Below are positions 54,961 through 64,000 of a DNA stretch of 64,000 nucleotides, piece after piece. The position numbers and the translations under genes are program-made. Where the stretch lies: NCBI RefSeq assembly GCF_001870225.1, contig NZ_CP017675.1, forward strand, positions 26,211 through 90,210. The letters run 5' to 3'. The stretch comes from Gloeomargarita lithophora Alchichica-D10. GTDB lineage: Bacteria > Cyanobacteriota > Cyanobacteriia > Gloeomargaritales > Gloeomargaritaceae. The notes beneath the pieces were generated by a model that worked only from the letters and a program-made list of their open reading frames with translations, did not search any database and was not told where the DNA came from. The first letter of the stretch is position 1. Each line of letters begins with the position of its first letter.

Positions 54961-55746
54961 TTACGATCCCAGGGCGACCAACACCTCATAAACATCCGCC
55001 ACCTCGGAACAAATATACTGCGCCTGGGTGGTTCCAGGGGTTTTACCGACAGCGATGGACAATCCCCCCCGGGCATTCACCACGGCAAAGGCCGCCTCAT
55101 CGGTCACATCATCCCCGATATAGCACCCCTGCTGCACCTGCCACAAATTCCATAAAAATGCCACACAATTACCTTTGTCAAAAGTGTGGGGGAGAATCTC
55201 TAAAACCTCTTTGCCCGGTTGCAATTTGAAGGGAGCCGTTAAGGGTATATCACTGGCAAATAGGCAATACATTAACTCGATTAACCTGTGTTTGATAGGT
55301 ACTTGGGCTTGGCGATAATGCACGGCCAAAGAATCGGTTTTATCCTCGATAAATACACCTAAATCTAAAAGATTTTCGGCTGTTAATTGACCTAAAACTT
55401 GCTCCCGCAACGGTTGTAATTGAACCTGTAATTGTTCCCGCTGTGGTTGGCGTAAAAATTGATCACTCTGGGGCAGATAAATCTCCCCGCCATGCAACCC
55501 ACACCAAGTTATGTCCTCCCCTGCTAATGCGTGTAAAAAATATCGCAGTTGGGGCACGGAACGCCCACTCACAATCGCCACATAAATTTGGGGATGACGG
55601 CAGAGTTTTCGCAACAGTTCTAAGCCCTTTTCGGGGAGAAACGCCTGGGTGGGATCGGGGACAATCGGGGTTAATGTACCGTCATAATCCAGCATGAGAG
55701 CCAGGATATTAGTGGGCTTCCAATACTCAGCGATGATTGATGGCAT
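54961..55746 (-). CDS. otsB: Trehalose-6-phosphate phosphatase
   Basis: OtsB removes phosphate from trehalose 6-phosphate. HAD motifs are LMLDYDGTLTPIV (nucleophile), VSGRSVPQLRYF and GDDVTDEAAFAVV (motif IV). The frame opens to 55800, but ATG 55746 gives 261 residues and a normal start. It overlaps the otsA end by 20 bp, so the two are co-transcribed. Together with OtsA this makes trehalose, a compatible solute. Confidence 0.92.
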   Translation of the reverse strand: MPSIIAEYWKPTNILALMLDYDGTLTPIVPDPTQAFLPEKGLELLRKLCRHPQIYVAIVSGRSVPQLRYFLHALAGEDITWCGLHGGEIYLPQSDQFLRQPQREQLQVQLQPLREQVLGQLTAENLLDLGVFIEDKTDSLAVHYRQAQVPIKHRLIELMYCLFASDIPLTAPFKLQPGKEVLEILPHTFDKGNCVAFLWNLWQVQQGCYIGDDVTDEAAFAVVNARGGLSIAVGKTPGTTQAQYICSEVADVYEVLVALGS

Positions 55747-57226
55747 CGGTAAAAGCATCCATAAACGACTGTACCCAGTGGTGAATATCATATTGACCAA
55801 CGGTTTGCCGTAGGCTTTGCATTTTTTGTTGGCGAACTCCTGGGCTTAAATTCAATGCCTGATGCAAACTATCGGCCATTTCTTCAATATAAAAAGGATT
55901 GATCATCAAGGCCTCCTTGAGTTCGTAGGCAGCTCCGGTTAATTCACTTAGCACGAGCACCCCTGATAAATCCACCTTGGCGGCACAATACTCTTTAGCC
56001 ACGAGATTCATGCCATCCCGCAAAGGCGTGATCATCGCCACATCGGCAATCATTAAATACATAAGTACATCTTCCAGGGAAAACCGCCGGTAAAAGTAGT
56101 GAATCGGCACCCAATTATCCCGGGAAAGTAAACCATTAATCCGCCCCACCGTCTGTTCAACTTCTTCGCGCATCCGTTGATAAGCCGGAACCGCAGTGCG
56201 GGTGGGGGAAGCAATTTGGATAAAAGCAAATTTCTGAATATATTCGGGATATTTTTCAAAAAACAGTTGCAATGCCTCTAGATTTTCGAGAATACCTTTA
56301 GTGTAATCCAACCGATCCACACTCACACCAATGTATTTGACCGGGTAATTATCCCGGAGTTTTTGCGCTCGCTTTTGGAGGCTAGGGTTAGAAACTAATG
56401 TTTCAATTTTTTTGGTGTCTATACTAATGGGGAATGACCCCACCTGAATCACTCGTCCTTGGTAATAAATGCGCTGATGCTCCCGCTCTACTTTTACTTC
56501 TTCGCTAGGCAATAATCGTTCTACCGCATCCAAGAAATAAGTGCCATAATCAGGAATATGAAAACCAATTAAATCACTCCCCAACATCCCCCGTAAAATC
56601 ACATCCCGTTTCGGTAAAATTTTGAACACTTCCAGGGCGGGAAAGGGAATGTGTAAGAATAAACTAATTCGATGATTTTGTCTTTGTTTGCGTACCAATT
56701 CCGGTACGAGCAAAAGATGATAATCCTGTACCCAAATCCAATCCTCTGCATCCGTGCAATTTACCACTGTATCGGCAAATTTTTGATTCGCTGTCACGTA
56801 GCTTGGCCAATCCCGTTCATCAAAGAAATTACACTGGGAAATAAAGTAATGAAATAAAGGCCATAAACGGGTATTGGCATAGCCATAGTAATAATGGTTA
56901 ATCTCTTCCTGGGTTAAAGGTACGGGCTGAATATCGTAGGGAAGTTGGATTTTTTCCCAGTCAATATTATCTTCATCACTGGCAACATCGTCAACTTCTA
57001 CTACTTTTTTTGAAGCATCTTCCCAGCAGATCCACAAGCCATCCCGCAGTCGTAAAACCGGGTCAAGAGCGGATACCAAGCCCCCCGGCATCCGTTCAAT
57101 CCGAACTTCATTACCGTGGGTTTGAATCGTGTAGGGTTCCCGGTTAGAGACAATAACTAAACGGCCAGGGTGAGTTGCGCTAACCACGGGGGTAACCGTT
57201 GAATCTAAGCTGGTTTTTTTAGTCAT
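55727..57226 (-). CDS. otsA: Alpha,alpha-trehalose-phosphate synthase (GT20)
   Basis: OtsA joins UDP-glucose (or another NDP-glucose) and glucose 6-phosphate to trehalose 6-phosphate. Conserved blocks are [59 protein letters not shown] and [14 protein letters not shown]. It has 499 residues. AGGAGG lies just ahead of the ATG. otsB overlaps its 3' end, and the GH15 gene is 18 bp upstream on the same strand, so the three look like one operon. Confidence 0.95.
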   Translation of the reverse strand: MTKKTSLDSTVTPVVSATHPGRLVIVSNREPYTIQTHGNEVRIERMPGGLVSALDPVLRLRDGLWICWEDASKKVVEVDDVASDEDNIDWEKIQLPYDIQPVPLTQEEINHYYYGYANTRLWPLFHYFISQCNFFDERDWPSYVTANQKFADTVVNCTDAEDWIWVQDYHLLLVPELVRKQRQNHRISLFLHIPFPALEVFKILPKRDVILRGMLGSDLIGFHIPDYGTYFLDAVERLLPSEEVKVEREHQRIYYQGRVIQVGSFPISIDTKKIETLVSNPSLQKRAQKLRDNYPVKYIGVSVDRLDYTKGILENLEALQLFFEKYPEYIQKFAFIQIASPTRTAVPAYQRMREEVEQTVGRINGLLSRDNWVPIHYFYRRFSLEDVLMYLMIADVAMITPLRDGMNLVAKEYCAAKVDLSGVLVLSELTGAAYELKEALMINPFYIEEMADSLHQALNLSPGVRQQKMQSLRQTVGQYDIHHWVQSFMDAFTDAINHR

Positions 57227-57244
57227 ATTAGCCTCCTGTTTTAT

Positions 57245-59023
57245 CTAATTTTGAGTCAGTAGCATCGCTGAATTAATGATTGCCACATGGGTATAAGCTT
57301 GGGGAAAATTCCCCGTCAATTCTCCGGTTTTTTGATTAATATCTTCTGAAAATAAACCCAAGGGATTGCCGAAAGATAATAAATGTTCAAAGTGTTGCCT
57401 CGCTTTTCTTTTTTGACCCGACAGGGTAAGGGCATCAATCAGCCAAAAAGTGCAAATAGTAAACGCATTCTCTGGTAAGCCCAATTCATCATGGTTAGTG
57501 TAACGAAACATCAACCCATCAATCATTAATTCTTCTTCAGAACGCTTAATGGTTGCCAACATCCGGGGGTCTTTAGGTTCAATAATACCTAGAATAGGCA
57601 TCAATAAAGTACTGGCATCCAGGTCATTTTTACCATAGGCTTGAGTAAAGGCTTGCCGGTCATCATTCCAGGCGGAACCCAGGATCATCTCCCGCATTAA
57701 TTTACGTTTTTGATTCCACTTCCGGTATGGGGTTTGTCTTTTTAGTTTATAGGCGATTTTACAACCCCGATCCACCGCCACCCAACACATCAATTTTGAA
57801 AACGTGTAATGATCAGGGCGGTCACCAATTTCCCAAATCCCATTATCTTTTTCCGGGAATTTTTGAATGGCCAAATCAACCAGTTGTTCAACACAAGTCC
57901 ACAGTAAATCACAGTTTGGACACACCACCCGTTCATCTACAAAGACCGGATACATACTGAGCAAAGCCTCCCCATAAACATCGGTTTGATGATGCAAGGT
58001 GGCATCATTGCCAATGCGTACCGGTTGACTCCCATGAAAACCAGCTAAATAATCCAAGTGATTTACCGTCGGCACATCATGGCCTTCAATCGTATATAGG
58101 GGCTTCAAATAGCCGGGATGCGCCAAAACAATTTTGGACAAATAGGCCACAAAGTTTTCTGTCTCTTCAAATTTAGATAGTTTCAGCAAAGCATTCACCG
58201 TGAAAAATGAATCCCGAATCCAACAGTAACGGTAGTCCCAATTGCGGATACCGCCAATGATTTCTGGCAAACTTGTGGTGGGAGCGGCAATGATTGCCCC
58301 AGTCGGCTCATAGATCATTTGTTTCAACGTTAAAGCCGAACGAATGATTTGGGTTTGATATTCATCGGGCAAATAACAATGTTTTACCCACCGTTGCCAA
58401 TAGTGATTAGTCCGAATCAATTTTTCTTTGATTGCAGTTATGACATAATCATGGGTCGGTTGATAGTAAGATAAGCTAAGAAAAACATCCCCCTTGAGAC
58501 AAATAGGTTCCTTGCCAATAATTTGCACCGGCGAGATGTTGGTTACCAAAAATAGGCTATTATCCTGGTGGGGGGACTCAATTGTGGTTTCGTTGACCAT
58601 CAAACAGGGAGCTAACTCAGGTTGATAACCAGCTTTTGGATGGTAGTGGATAATAATTTCTGGCTCACCAAAACGCACTTCAATATAGCGATACAGTTCC
58701 GGGGGGGTGTAGGAACGATTGCCGTCCCAAACTTCCCAACGGGGCATAAAATCATGGATCACAAAAGAAGCAAAGGTTGAGGCAAAAACAGTCAATAAAA
58801 CATTGCTATTTTTTTCATAGGTTTGATGGATGGTATAAAGTTCAGGACTAACGGGTTCAATCCCAAAATAACTGCCGCATTCGACATCCAGTAAACGGTC
58901 AAAGACAAAAGCACTTTCAAAGGTAGGCATACATAAATAATCAATGCCACCCACGGGGGAAATCAGCGCACACACCCGCCCATTGCCAATCAATCCATAA
59001 TCCAAAGAAACTTGCGATTTCAC
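57245..59023 (-). CDS. GH15 glycoside hydrolase (glucoamylase- or trehalase-like)
   Basis: This 592-residue GH15 enzyme opens with QVSLDYGLIGNGRVCALISPVGGIDYLCMP, then the catalytic-core NWDYRYCWIRDSFFTVNAL near residue 258. The C-terminal part (LPENAFTICTFWLIDALTLSG, then FGNPLGLFSEDINQKTGELTGNFPQAYTHVA in adjoining blocks) holds the second conserved acid region. GH15 includes glucoamylases and bacterial trehalases; the position before otsA and otsB favours a role with trehalose or with starch/glycogen-derived glucose. The start is the GTG at 59023. Activity cannot be told from sequence. Confidence 0.88.
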   Translation of the reverse strand: MKSQVSLDYGLIGNGRVCALISPVGGIDYLCMPTFESAFVFDRLLDVECGSYFGIEPVSPELYTIHQTYEKNSNVLLTVFASTFASFVIHDFMPRWEVWDGNRSYTPPELYRYIEVRFGEPEIIIHYHPKAGYQPELAPCLMVNETTIESPHQDNSLFLVTNISPVQIIGKEPICLKGDVFLSLSYYQPTHDYVITAIKEKLIRTNHYWQRWVKHCYLPDEYQTQIIRSALTLKQMIYEPTGAIIAAPTTSLPEIIGGIRNWDYRYCWIRDSFFTVNALLKLSKFEETENFVAYLSKIVLAHPGYLKPLYTIEGHDVPTVNHLDYLAGFHGSQPVRIGNDATLHHQTDVYGEALLSMYPVFVDERVVCPNCDLLWTCVEQLVDLAIQKFPEKDNGIWEIGDRPDHYTFSKLMCWVAVDRGCKIAYKLKRQTPYRKWNQKRKLMREMILGSAWNDDRQAFTQAYGKNDLDASTLLMPILGIIEPKDPRMLATIKRSEEELMIDGLMFRYTNHDELGLPENAFTICTFWLIDALTLSGQKRKARQHFEHLLSFGNPLGLFSEDINQKTGELTGNFPQAYTHVAIINSAMLLTQN

Positions 59024-59137
59024 CGGTTAATTTACTCCCGTATTTATCCAGACATCACCCCAATCATCTGCTTCTTAAACAGAATTTTTTGAGGAAGCTA
59101 CATTCACATTAGCACCATTCCTGGAGTTGGGTCAAAT

Positions 59138-59350
59138 TCAAATACGACAAACTAAATCCCCCGCCCGTTGGGTAAACCGCAGATTTTCTCGATAATCCAC
59201 CGGACAATCAATCACGGTGGGCACCGATTGTTCCAAAGCTGTTTTCAAAGTAGGAATAAACTCCTCAGTTTTACTAATTCGATAACCTTTTAAGCCCATA
59301 CTTTCCGCCAATTTCACAAAATCGGGATTGCCCAATTCAATATATAGCAA
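59138..59350 (-). pseudogene. C-terminal remnant of an acetolactate-synthase-like ThDP enzyme
   Basis: GNPDFVKLAESMGLKGYRIS and VIDCPVDYRENLRFTQRAG match the last 65 or so residues of large-subunit acetolactate synthase (AlsS/IlvB-type) proteins. The catalytic domains are missing. The frame runs into the left end of the A element at 59343, and no upstream half is found before the HD gene. The TTG at 59350 is not a credible start. It is a broken gene, with the break at the repeat. Confidence 0.8.
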
Positions 59351-59510
59351 TCCTAATTGGGTATGACTACGCCACGCTAATGCCTACGGCACGCTATCGC
59401 TAACGCTATGAGAATAGCGGTCGCAGGGGCGCACCCCCCGTCCCTGGTTCTCCAGAATTTCTGTATGCCTAGGGCACGCAGGCTAACGCTAATCGAGTGG
59501 GATTGCTATA
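59343..59510. mobile_element. Type A modular hairpin element (168 bp)
   Basis: The ends are TATAGCAATCC and GGATTGCTATA. The core is GGTCGCAGGGGCGCACCCCCCG. The internal module matches that of the 50553 copy (CTACGCCACGCTAATGCC). It marks the break of the acetolactate-synthase-like remnant. Confidence 0.88.
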
Positions 59511-59532
59511 TTGTTATTAACCATTTATATTG

Positions 59533-60816
59533 CTACAACCATGCCATGATGCTGGCGTTCAACTCCCGGGGATAAATTAACCAGGCACGGGTCTGGGCTT
59601 GGCTCAGGGATTGGACTAAAGGCGATAGCTCATTGATTTCCTGCACCCCTTGGGCGGTCTGCACCAAAATCCCCTTTTGATACAGCGTATAACCCCGAAT
59701 CGAGCGGCGATGCAAACCACAGTAATAATGATCATCCCAACCCAATTTTTGGACAGCTTCACGGGTTTGGTTGAGCAATTTTTGTTGAACTGCCTCACAA
59801 TAGGGGGTAATCTCTACGATTTTGAATAAATTTCGTTGCAAAAACCGCTGACACAAATCGGCCAAAATGCCATCATCAGCCCCAGTCCATCGGTGGATAT
59901 GATAATTCAAAACATCATCATCAGCGGCCAAATAATCCCTTAATTCTAAACAGTCAATCGGTTGAGTGAGCCACCGGGTCATGGTTGCATCACAATATAG
60001 TTTTTCTGGATATAACTTTGCCCGTTCAATCAGGCGGCACAACATCCAAGTAACCGCTACATTTTTACGATGATTGTACACCTGGGCGTACATGAAATAG
60101 CGCACCACCAAATAATGCTCAATGGCGGCCAAACTTTTTGGATGTACCACCAAAGTTCCTGCATCTGGGTCATAGTCAACGGCGGCCACAATGCGGTCTA
60201 AATCCAATCGTCCATAGGCCGCCCCTGTGAGATAACTATCCCGCATCAGATAGTCCAATCGGTCACAATCTAACTGTCCTGATACCCATTGGCAGACAAA
60301 TTTTAGGGGGTAAATATTTTGATAAATTTGCAGAATTTTTTGCCCTAAATCCGAAGAAAACTCATCTAAAATCTGGCGAATATCCGGGTCATAAAATAAA
60401 ATTTTACTCGTCCAAAATTCATGGTGAAACTGGAACATTTCTTCCCCCGTATGACTGTAGGGGCCATGTCCCAAATCGTGCAACAAAGCGGCCACTAAAA
60501 CTACTGCCCGATGATTTTTTAACTCCGGGTAATTATTTTGTAAGCGGTCAAAAACCCGCCGCGCCACCCACAACACCCCCAGGGAATGGGTAAACCGGGA
60601 ACCCTCCGCCCCGTGAAAGGTAAAACTCGCCGCCCCCAACTGCCGCACCCGCCGCAGGCGTTGAAAGGGGACAGTATCAATCAACCGAACGAGTAATTGC
60701 TCCACCGGGTCACGCCGGTCAAGGGTGATCGCCCCGTGTACTGGGTCATGGTAGGTACGGGTTTGCCCCATGAATGGTTGTGCAAAAACGAATTGACCGG
60801 TCTGAATAGGTTTCAT
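59533..60816 (-). CDS. HD domain phosphohydrolase (dNTPase/SAMHD1-like)
   Basis: This 427-residue HD-superfamily protein has RTYHDPVHGAITLD at the start, RLRRVRQLGAASFTFHGAEGSRFTHSLGV (in adjoining blocks) holding the first His, and LLHDLGHGPYSHTGEE near residue 115 with the HD pair. SGQLDCDRLDYLMRDS carries the last Asp. The relatives YwfO and SAMHD1 degrade deoxynucleoside triphosphates; this branch is common in cyanobacteria and its substrate is not proven. It is divergent from the next gene by 32 bp. Confidence 0.9.
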   Translation of the reverse strand: MKPIQTGQFVFAQPFMGQTRTYHDPVHGAITLDRRDPVEQLLVRLIDTVPFQRLRRVRQLGAASFTFHGAEGSRFTHSLGVLWVARRVFDRLQNNYPELKNHRAVVLVAALLHDLGHGPYSHTGEEMFQFHHEFWTSKILFYDPDIRQILDEFSSDLGQKILQIYQNIYPLKFVCQWVSGQLDCDRLDYLMRDSYLTGAAYGRLDLDRIVAAVDYDPDAGTLVVHPKSLAAIEHYLVVRYFMYAQVYNHRKNVAVTWMLCRLIERAKLYPEKLYCDATMTRWLTQPIDCLELRDYLAADDDVLNYHIHRWTGADDGILADLCQRFLQRNLFKIVEITPYCEAVQQKLLNQTREAVQKLGWDDHYYCGLHRRSIRGYTLYQKGILVQTAQGVQEINELSPLVQSLSQAQTRAWLIYPRELNASIMAWL

Positions 60817-60848
60817 GGTAGCCTAATGGCCGGTGTTGTCCCCACAAA

Positions 60849-61613
60849 ATGAATTTAGCCAATCAACCTTTTTACCATGAGGGTACGGGTGCCGGTGCGT
60901 GCCTGCTGATTCATGGCCTCGGCGGGGGGGTGTACGAATTGCAAACCCTGGGGGAACGGCTGTACCAAAAAGGCTGGACAGTGCGGGGGTTCAATCTGCC
61001 GGGACATGACCAACCTACGTCTCGGATGCCGGATTCTACTTGGCCGCAGTGGGTGGAATGTGTGCATGCTGAATACCAACACCTGTGCCAGAATTATGAA
61101 CAGGTGGCGGTGGTGGGCTTTTCCAATGGGGGGTTGTTGGCGTTACACTTGGCATCTCAGGTAACGCTCCACCGTTTGGTTTTGCTGGCTCCTTTTCTGG
61201 GGATGCCGTTGCTCCTTTACCCCTTAATTTATAGCATCGGTTATGTGATTCCCAGTTTGCCCCGGTTGCGCTTGCCGATTGCTGACCCGGAGATGGAAGC
61301 CCAAGCCCGCCGAGTGACTTTTTTTCAGGATTTTAATTTAACTGCTGTTCGCAGTGCTTTAGAATTACAAAGTATGGTTAAACAACGCTTGTCCCAGATC
61401 ACCGTTCCCACCCTGGTACTCCAATCCCGGCAAGACCGGGTGGTTGACCCGCAAGCGGCCTGGGCAGGGTTTCAAGGCTTGGGTAGCCCGGAGAAACAAT
61501 TTCACTGGCTCACGGACTGCGACCATATTATTACCCTGGATCGCCAACGGGAACGGGTATGGCAGTTAGTGGGTGACTTTTTGCTTCTGCCGGGACTGCC
61601 ATTGCTGGAGTAA
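60849..61613 (+). CDS. Alpha/beta hydrolase, carboxylesterase-like
   Basis: This 254-residue protein has LLIHGLGGGVYELQTLGERL (oxyanion region), VGFSNGGLLALHLA (nucleophile elbow with Ser), LQSRQDRVVDPQAA (acid) and TDCDHIITLDRQRERV (His), as in the monoacylglycerol-lipase/carboxylesterase Est30 group. It likely acts on short acyl esters. The 3' end overlaps the transglutaminase gene by 48 bp (convergent). ATG 60849 is the only good start. Confidence 0.9.
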   Translation: MNLANQPFYHEGTGAGACLLIHGLGGGVYELQTLGERLYQKGWTVRGFNLPGHDQPTSRMPDSTWPQWVECVHAEYQHLCQNYEQVAVVGFSNGGLLALHLASQVTLHRLVLLAPFLGMPLLLYPLIYSIGYVIPSLPRLRLPIADPEMEAQARRVTFFQDFNLTAVRSALELQSMVKQRLSQITVPTLVLQSRQDRVVDPQAAWAGFQGLGSPEKQFHWLTDCDHIITLDRQRERVWQLVGDFLLLPGLPLLE

Positions 61614-63884
61614 ATACTGCACCTGTTGTTGATAACTGCGAAACTCGGAACGGCTGAGAGATTGCCCACCAAAGCGGACATTCATGTAGGTTTCCAGCAC
61701 CTGGGCGGCCACGTCCCGTGCCGGTAAATCACTGGCTCGCACCATGAGCAGAACCGCCATCGGCCCCATCTCCGGGGTAATTGGTAAACCCTGTTGGGCT
61801 AATTCGTCCCGCAGTTGTAAATACAAACGAGAAATAGCCGGTACGCTTGCCTGCGCCTGCCCCCAGCGCAGATAACGGGCCAGCACATAGGCCAATGCCG
61901 GTGCCCCACCCCCCAGAGCCGTTCCCCAGGTTTCCAGCAACGGTTGCGCCACCCAGCCGGTGCCCCCCACCAGTAGCACCAAGCCCAGGCCATCTCGTCC
62001 CCGGAAAACTCGCCCCCGGTGGCCATAACCCCAAACCCCGCTCGCCCCGGTTAGCAGGATCACCACCCCCACCCGCAGGCCATTTTGTCGCCACCAGGTT
62101 TGCCAATCGGAGCTTTGCACTTGCCTATTGGCCGGGGGTGTGAGCCAGGACTGGACGCTCTTTACCCCTTCCATCTGGGTATCCAGGTTGTACTCCAGCA
62201 CGTACTTATTCCACCGGAAGCGCAGGGCATCGGCCAAATCCGACCACCACCCACCAATTTGGGGCAAAGCTCCCGCCGGAGTCGGGTCAAAGGTCACCCA
62301 GTTGTACCCGGCGAAGGGCACCTCCACCCAACTGTGGGCATTGGCCGCCTGTACCGCCAGATACTGGTCATACTGATTCCACCGTCCCCCCAAATACCCA
62401 TTCACCAAACGGGCGGGAATGCCGATACTGCGGAGCATCACCGTCATGGCCGTGGCAAAGTATTCGCAGTGCCCCCGTTGATGGGTGAACAAAAACGCAT
62501 CCAGGGGCGGCTCATCGCCAGGGTTGGGCAGGTCAGTGGTGTAGGTGAAATTTTGGGTGAGATAATCCTGAATCGCCTGCACCTGATCAAATTCCGTGGG
62601 TGCCGTGCGGGTGATTTCCTCGGTCAGTTCCCGAATTTTCGGATTGAAATCCGGGGGCAACTGGAGATAAACCTCATTCGGCCATTGCTGTTGCACCCGT
62701 TGCCGGGTTAAATTCCAGTCCACCCGCCGCAAATCGTTCGCACTGGGGAAAATGGGACGGCTCCAGGCCGAGTACTGATAACCCACATCACCCCCATAGT
62801 TGTAATACACATCCCCCGTGCGGGTCTGATAGACTGAACGCCCCCATTGCCGGATAATTCTGGCGCGGTCTTGCGGCTCCCCCAGATTCCCCACCTGCAC
62901 CCGCAGTCCCTGCACCGTCTCCGGCAGTTTCACCCGATAGGCGGGATTCAGGGCAAACAGCACCAAATGGGGGGACGGTTCCAGGTAAATATCCTGGCGA
63001 ATCAGGGCTGTCCCCTCCGGCGGTGACCGCAGTTCCACCACCTGATCCTGGGCGGATTTCAACTGCCCATCCATCTGGGTTCGCAACCAAGCGGTGCCAT
63101 CATACCGGTCAAAACTCACCCCCCGCCAGTACAGGGGCATGATTTGGGGCGGGCGACCCTCGGGAAATTCCACCCGCATCACCACCCGGGTGTCCTGATT
63201 CAGCCGGCCGTGATCCCCCACATTCACCTGGTCATTAAAGCCTTGGCTGGCCTCCTGTTGCCCCGCCCCCCGGCCAAAAAAGCCCAGACCCACCCGCGGA
63301 AACAGGAAAAATAAGCCCACGGACATCAAAAACGTAACGACAGCGACCCAAAACAACGCCATCATCACCCTGGGACCAAACAGCCGGGACTGCCCCGCCG
63401 CCTTGGGATGACTCCGCACCTGCACCCGGAGATGATACAGGGTAAAATTCATCACCCCCAAAATCACATACAGGGCAAACAACAGGCCAAATAAAATATC
63501 ACTCGTATAAACCGTCGTCGCCGCCAATACCAGAAAAGACAGGGCGGTGGCCTGGTTATAGTCCTCCGGGCGTTCCCGCTGAAATAGCTTCGCCAGCGTC
63601 AGGTAAAGCAGTAAATATAAAGACGCATCCAGGGGATTGGCTTTTAGAGCTACGGTTCCCAGTACTAATAATACCAGTACGCCAACCGTCAACGGCATCC
63701 ACAGGGGGGCGACCTGCTCCCAACGAATCCGGGGGGGTTCCCAAAACCAACTCACCAACCCCAGCACCAAAAATAAGCCATTGACAAAAAGATTGGTGGC
63801 ATTGGCAATCACTAGGGCGGCCAAGGCAATTCCCACCAGAGCATAGGTGCAGGTTTTGTGGGTGGTGGTGAGGTTCCAGGTCAT
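61566..63884 (-). CDS. Transglutaminase-like membrane protein (TgpA/DUF3488 type)
   Basis: This 772-residue membrane protein has about six spans at the N-terminus (VGIALAALVIANATNLFVNGLFLVLGLVSWF in adjoining blocks) and a periplasmic transglutaminase domain. The catalytic Cys is in RGHCEYFATAMTVML near residue 470, His in ANAHSWVEV near 515 and Asp in TFDPTP near 534. A further span and a DUF4129-like tail follow. TgpA of Pseudomonas is essential; the substrate is unknown. The 48-bp overlap with the hydrolase gene is convergent. Confidence 0.92.
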   Translation of the reverse strand: MTWNLTTTHKTCTYALVGIALAALVIANATNLFVNGLFLVLGLVSWFWEPPRIRWEQVAPLWMPLTVGVLVLLVLGTVALKANPLDASLYLLLYLTLAKLFQRERPEDYNQATALSFLVLAATTVYTSDILFGLLFALYVILGVMNFTLYHLRVQVRSHPKAAGQSRLFGPRVMMALFWVAVVTFLMSVGLFFLFPRVGLGFFGRGAGQQEASQGFNDQVNVGDHGRLNQDTRVVMRVEFPEGRPPQIMPLYWRGVSFDRYDGTAWLRTQMDGQLKSAQDQVVELRSPPEGTALIRQDIYLEPSPHLVLFALNPAYRVKLPETVQGLRVQVGNLGEPQDRARIIRQWGRSVYQTRTGDVYYNYGGDVGYQYSAWSRPIFPSANDLRRVDWNLTRQRVQQQWPNEVYLQLPPDFNPKIRELTEEITRTAPTEFDQVQAIQDYLTQNFTYTTDLPNPGDEPPLDAFLFTHQRGHCEYFATAMTVMLRSIGIPARLVNGYLGGRWNQYDQYLAVQAANAHSWVEVPFAGYNWVTFDPTPAGALPQIGGWWSDLADALRFRWNKYVLEYNLDTQMEGVKSVQSWLTPPANRQVQSSDWQTWWRQNGLRVGVVILLTGASGVWGYGHRGRVFRGRDGLGLVLLVGGTGWVAQPLLETWGTALGGGAPALAYVLARYLRWGQAQASVPAISRLYLQLRDELAQQGLPITPEMGPMAVLLMVRASDLPARDVAAQVLETYMNVRFGGQSLSRSEFRSYQQQVQYLLQQWQSRQKQKVTH

Positions 63885-64000
63885 GGGGTGTCAAGGGGGT
63901 AAAGGTGCCTTGAGCCAAAAAGTTACAGCCAAAACAAGCCAAAGTTAGCCATACCCTAGCACAAGGCCGGGTGCGGTGATGGGTTATGCCTATAGAACCC

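Overview
The window is cyanobacterial chromosome. Diagnostic genes are ndhN (NDH-1 subunit N), crtQ (zeta-carotene desaturase), sipA (partner of the NblS histidine kinase), and the cyanobacterial families DUF3288, DUF3370 and DUF5132. Genes are dense, lie on both strands and often overlap by 4 nt. Base composition is mostly moderate to high GC, with AT-richer patches at the alpha-mannosidase and the trehalose cluster. An early-branching unicellular cyanobacterium such as Gloeomargarita is my guess, not a demonstrated assignment. I found no rRNA, tRNA, CRISPR array, prophage or full-length transposase gene.

Layout. 1-5.9 kb: end of a radical-SAM-associated gene, mnmE, mutS and a SpoIID-like gene. 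6-9.5 kb: a single-chain restriction-modification enzyme. 9.5-19.6 kb: an ECF-type ATPase with ndhN, crtQ with an SRPBCC gene, hisC, a ClpS/CPBP protease/lipoprotein cluster, a pentapeptide-repeat protein, yebC and a Mo-nitrogenase C-terminal-domain protein. 19.8-33.9 kb: larE, a flavin oxidoreductase, a peroxiredoxin, a HerA-like ATPase, a group 2 sigma factor, an rRNA methyltransferase, a class A beta-lactamase-like protein, a 5'-nucleotidase, miaB, a Uma2 protein and a gamma-carbonic-anhydrase-like protein. 34-45.5 kb: RNase Z, a PAS-GGDEF-EAL protein, coaX with a deacetylase/glycosidase fusion, DUF3370, then a compact sipA-DUF3288-cbiT-GH38 operon. 45.7-64 kb: rpsN, two exported proteins, two alpha/beta hydrolases, an accessory patch (nucleotidyltransferase, Uma2, recQ), gnd, the otsB-otsA-GH15 trehalose cluster, an HD phosphohydrolase and a transglutaminase.

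The most striking content is not a protein. About 14 loci carry a short (roughly 90-230 bp) modular element family. All share a GC-rich hairpin core with the consensus GGTCGCAGGGG...CCCCG...TGGTTCTC. The core is flanked by one of two kinds of terminal arm: type A (TATAGCAATCC ... GGATTGCTATA) or type B (GGACACCTCTA ... TAGAGGTGTCC). Hybrids occur in both directions, and a third arm type (TATAGCTAA) also exists. One B element splits a gene at 14.9 kb with a 5-bp target duplication, and removing the element plus one duplicate restores the reading frame exactly. Five near-identical A units of 98 bp form a head-to-tail array at 47.75-48.25 kb. At 50.1-50.7 kb four elements are nested or abutting beside an orphan antitoxin-like gene. 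Other copies supply the stop codon of the restriction-modification gene, abut the likely mutS promoter, and mark the break of a truncated acetolactate-synthase-like gene.
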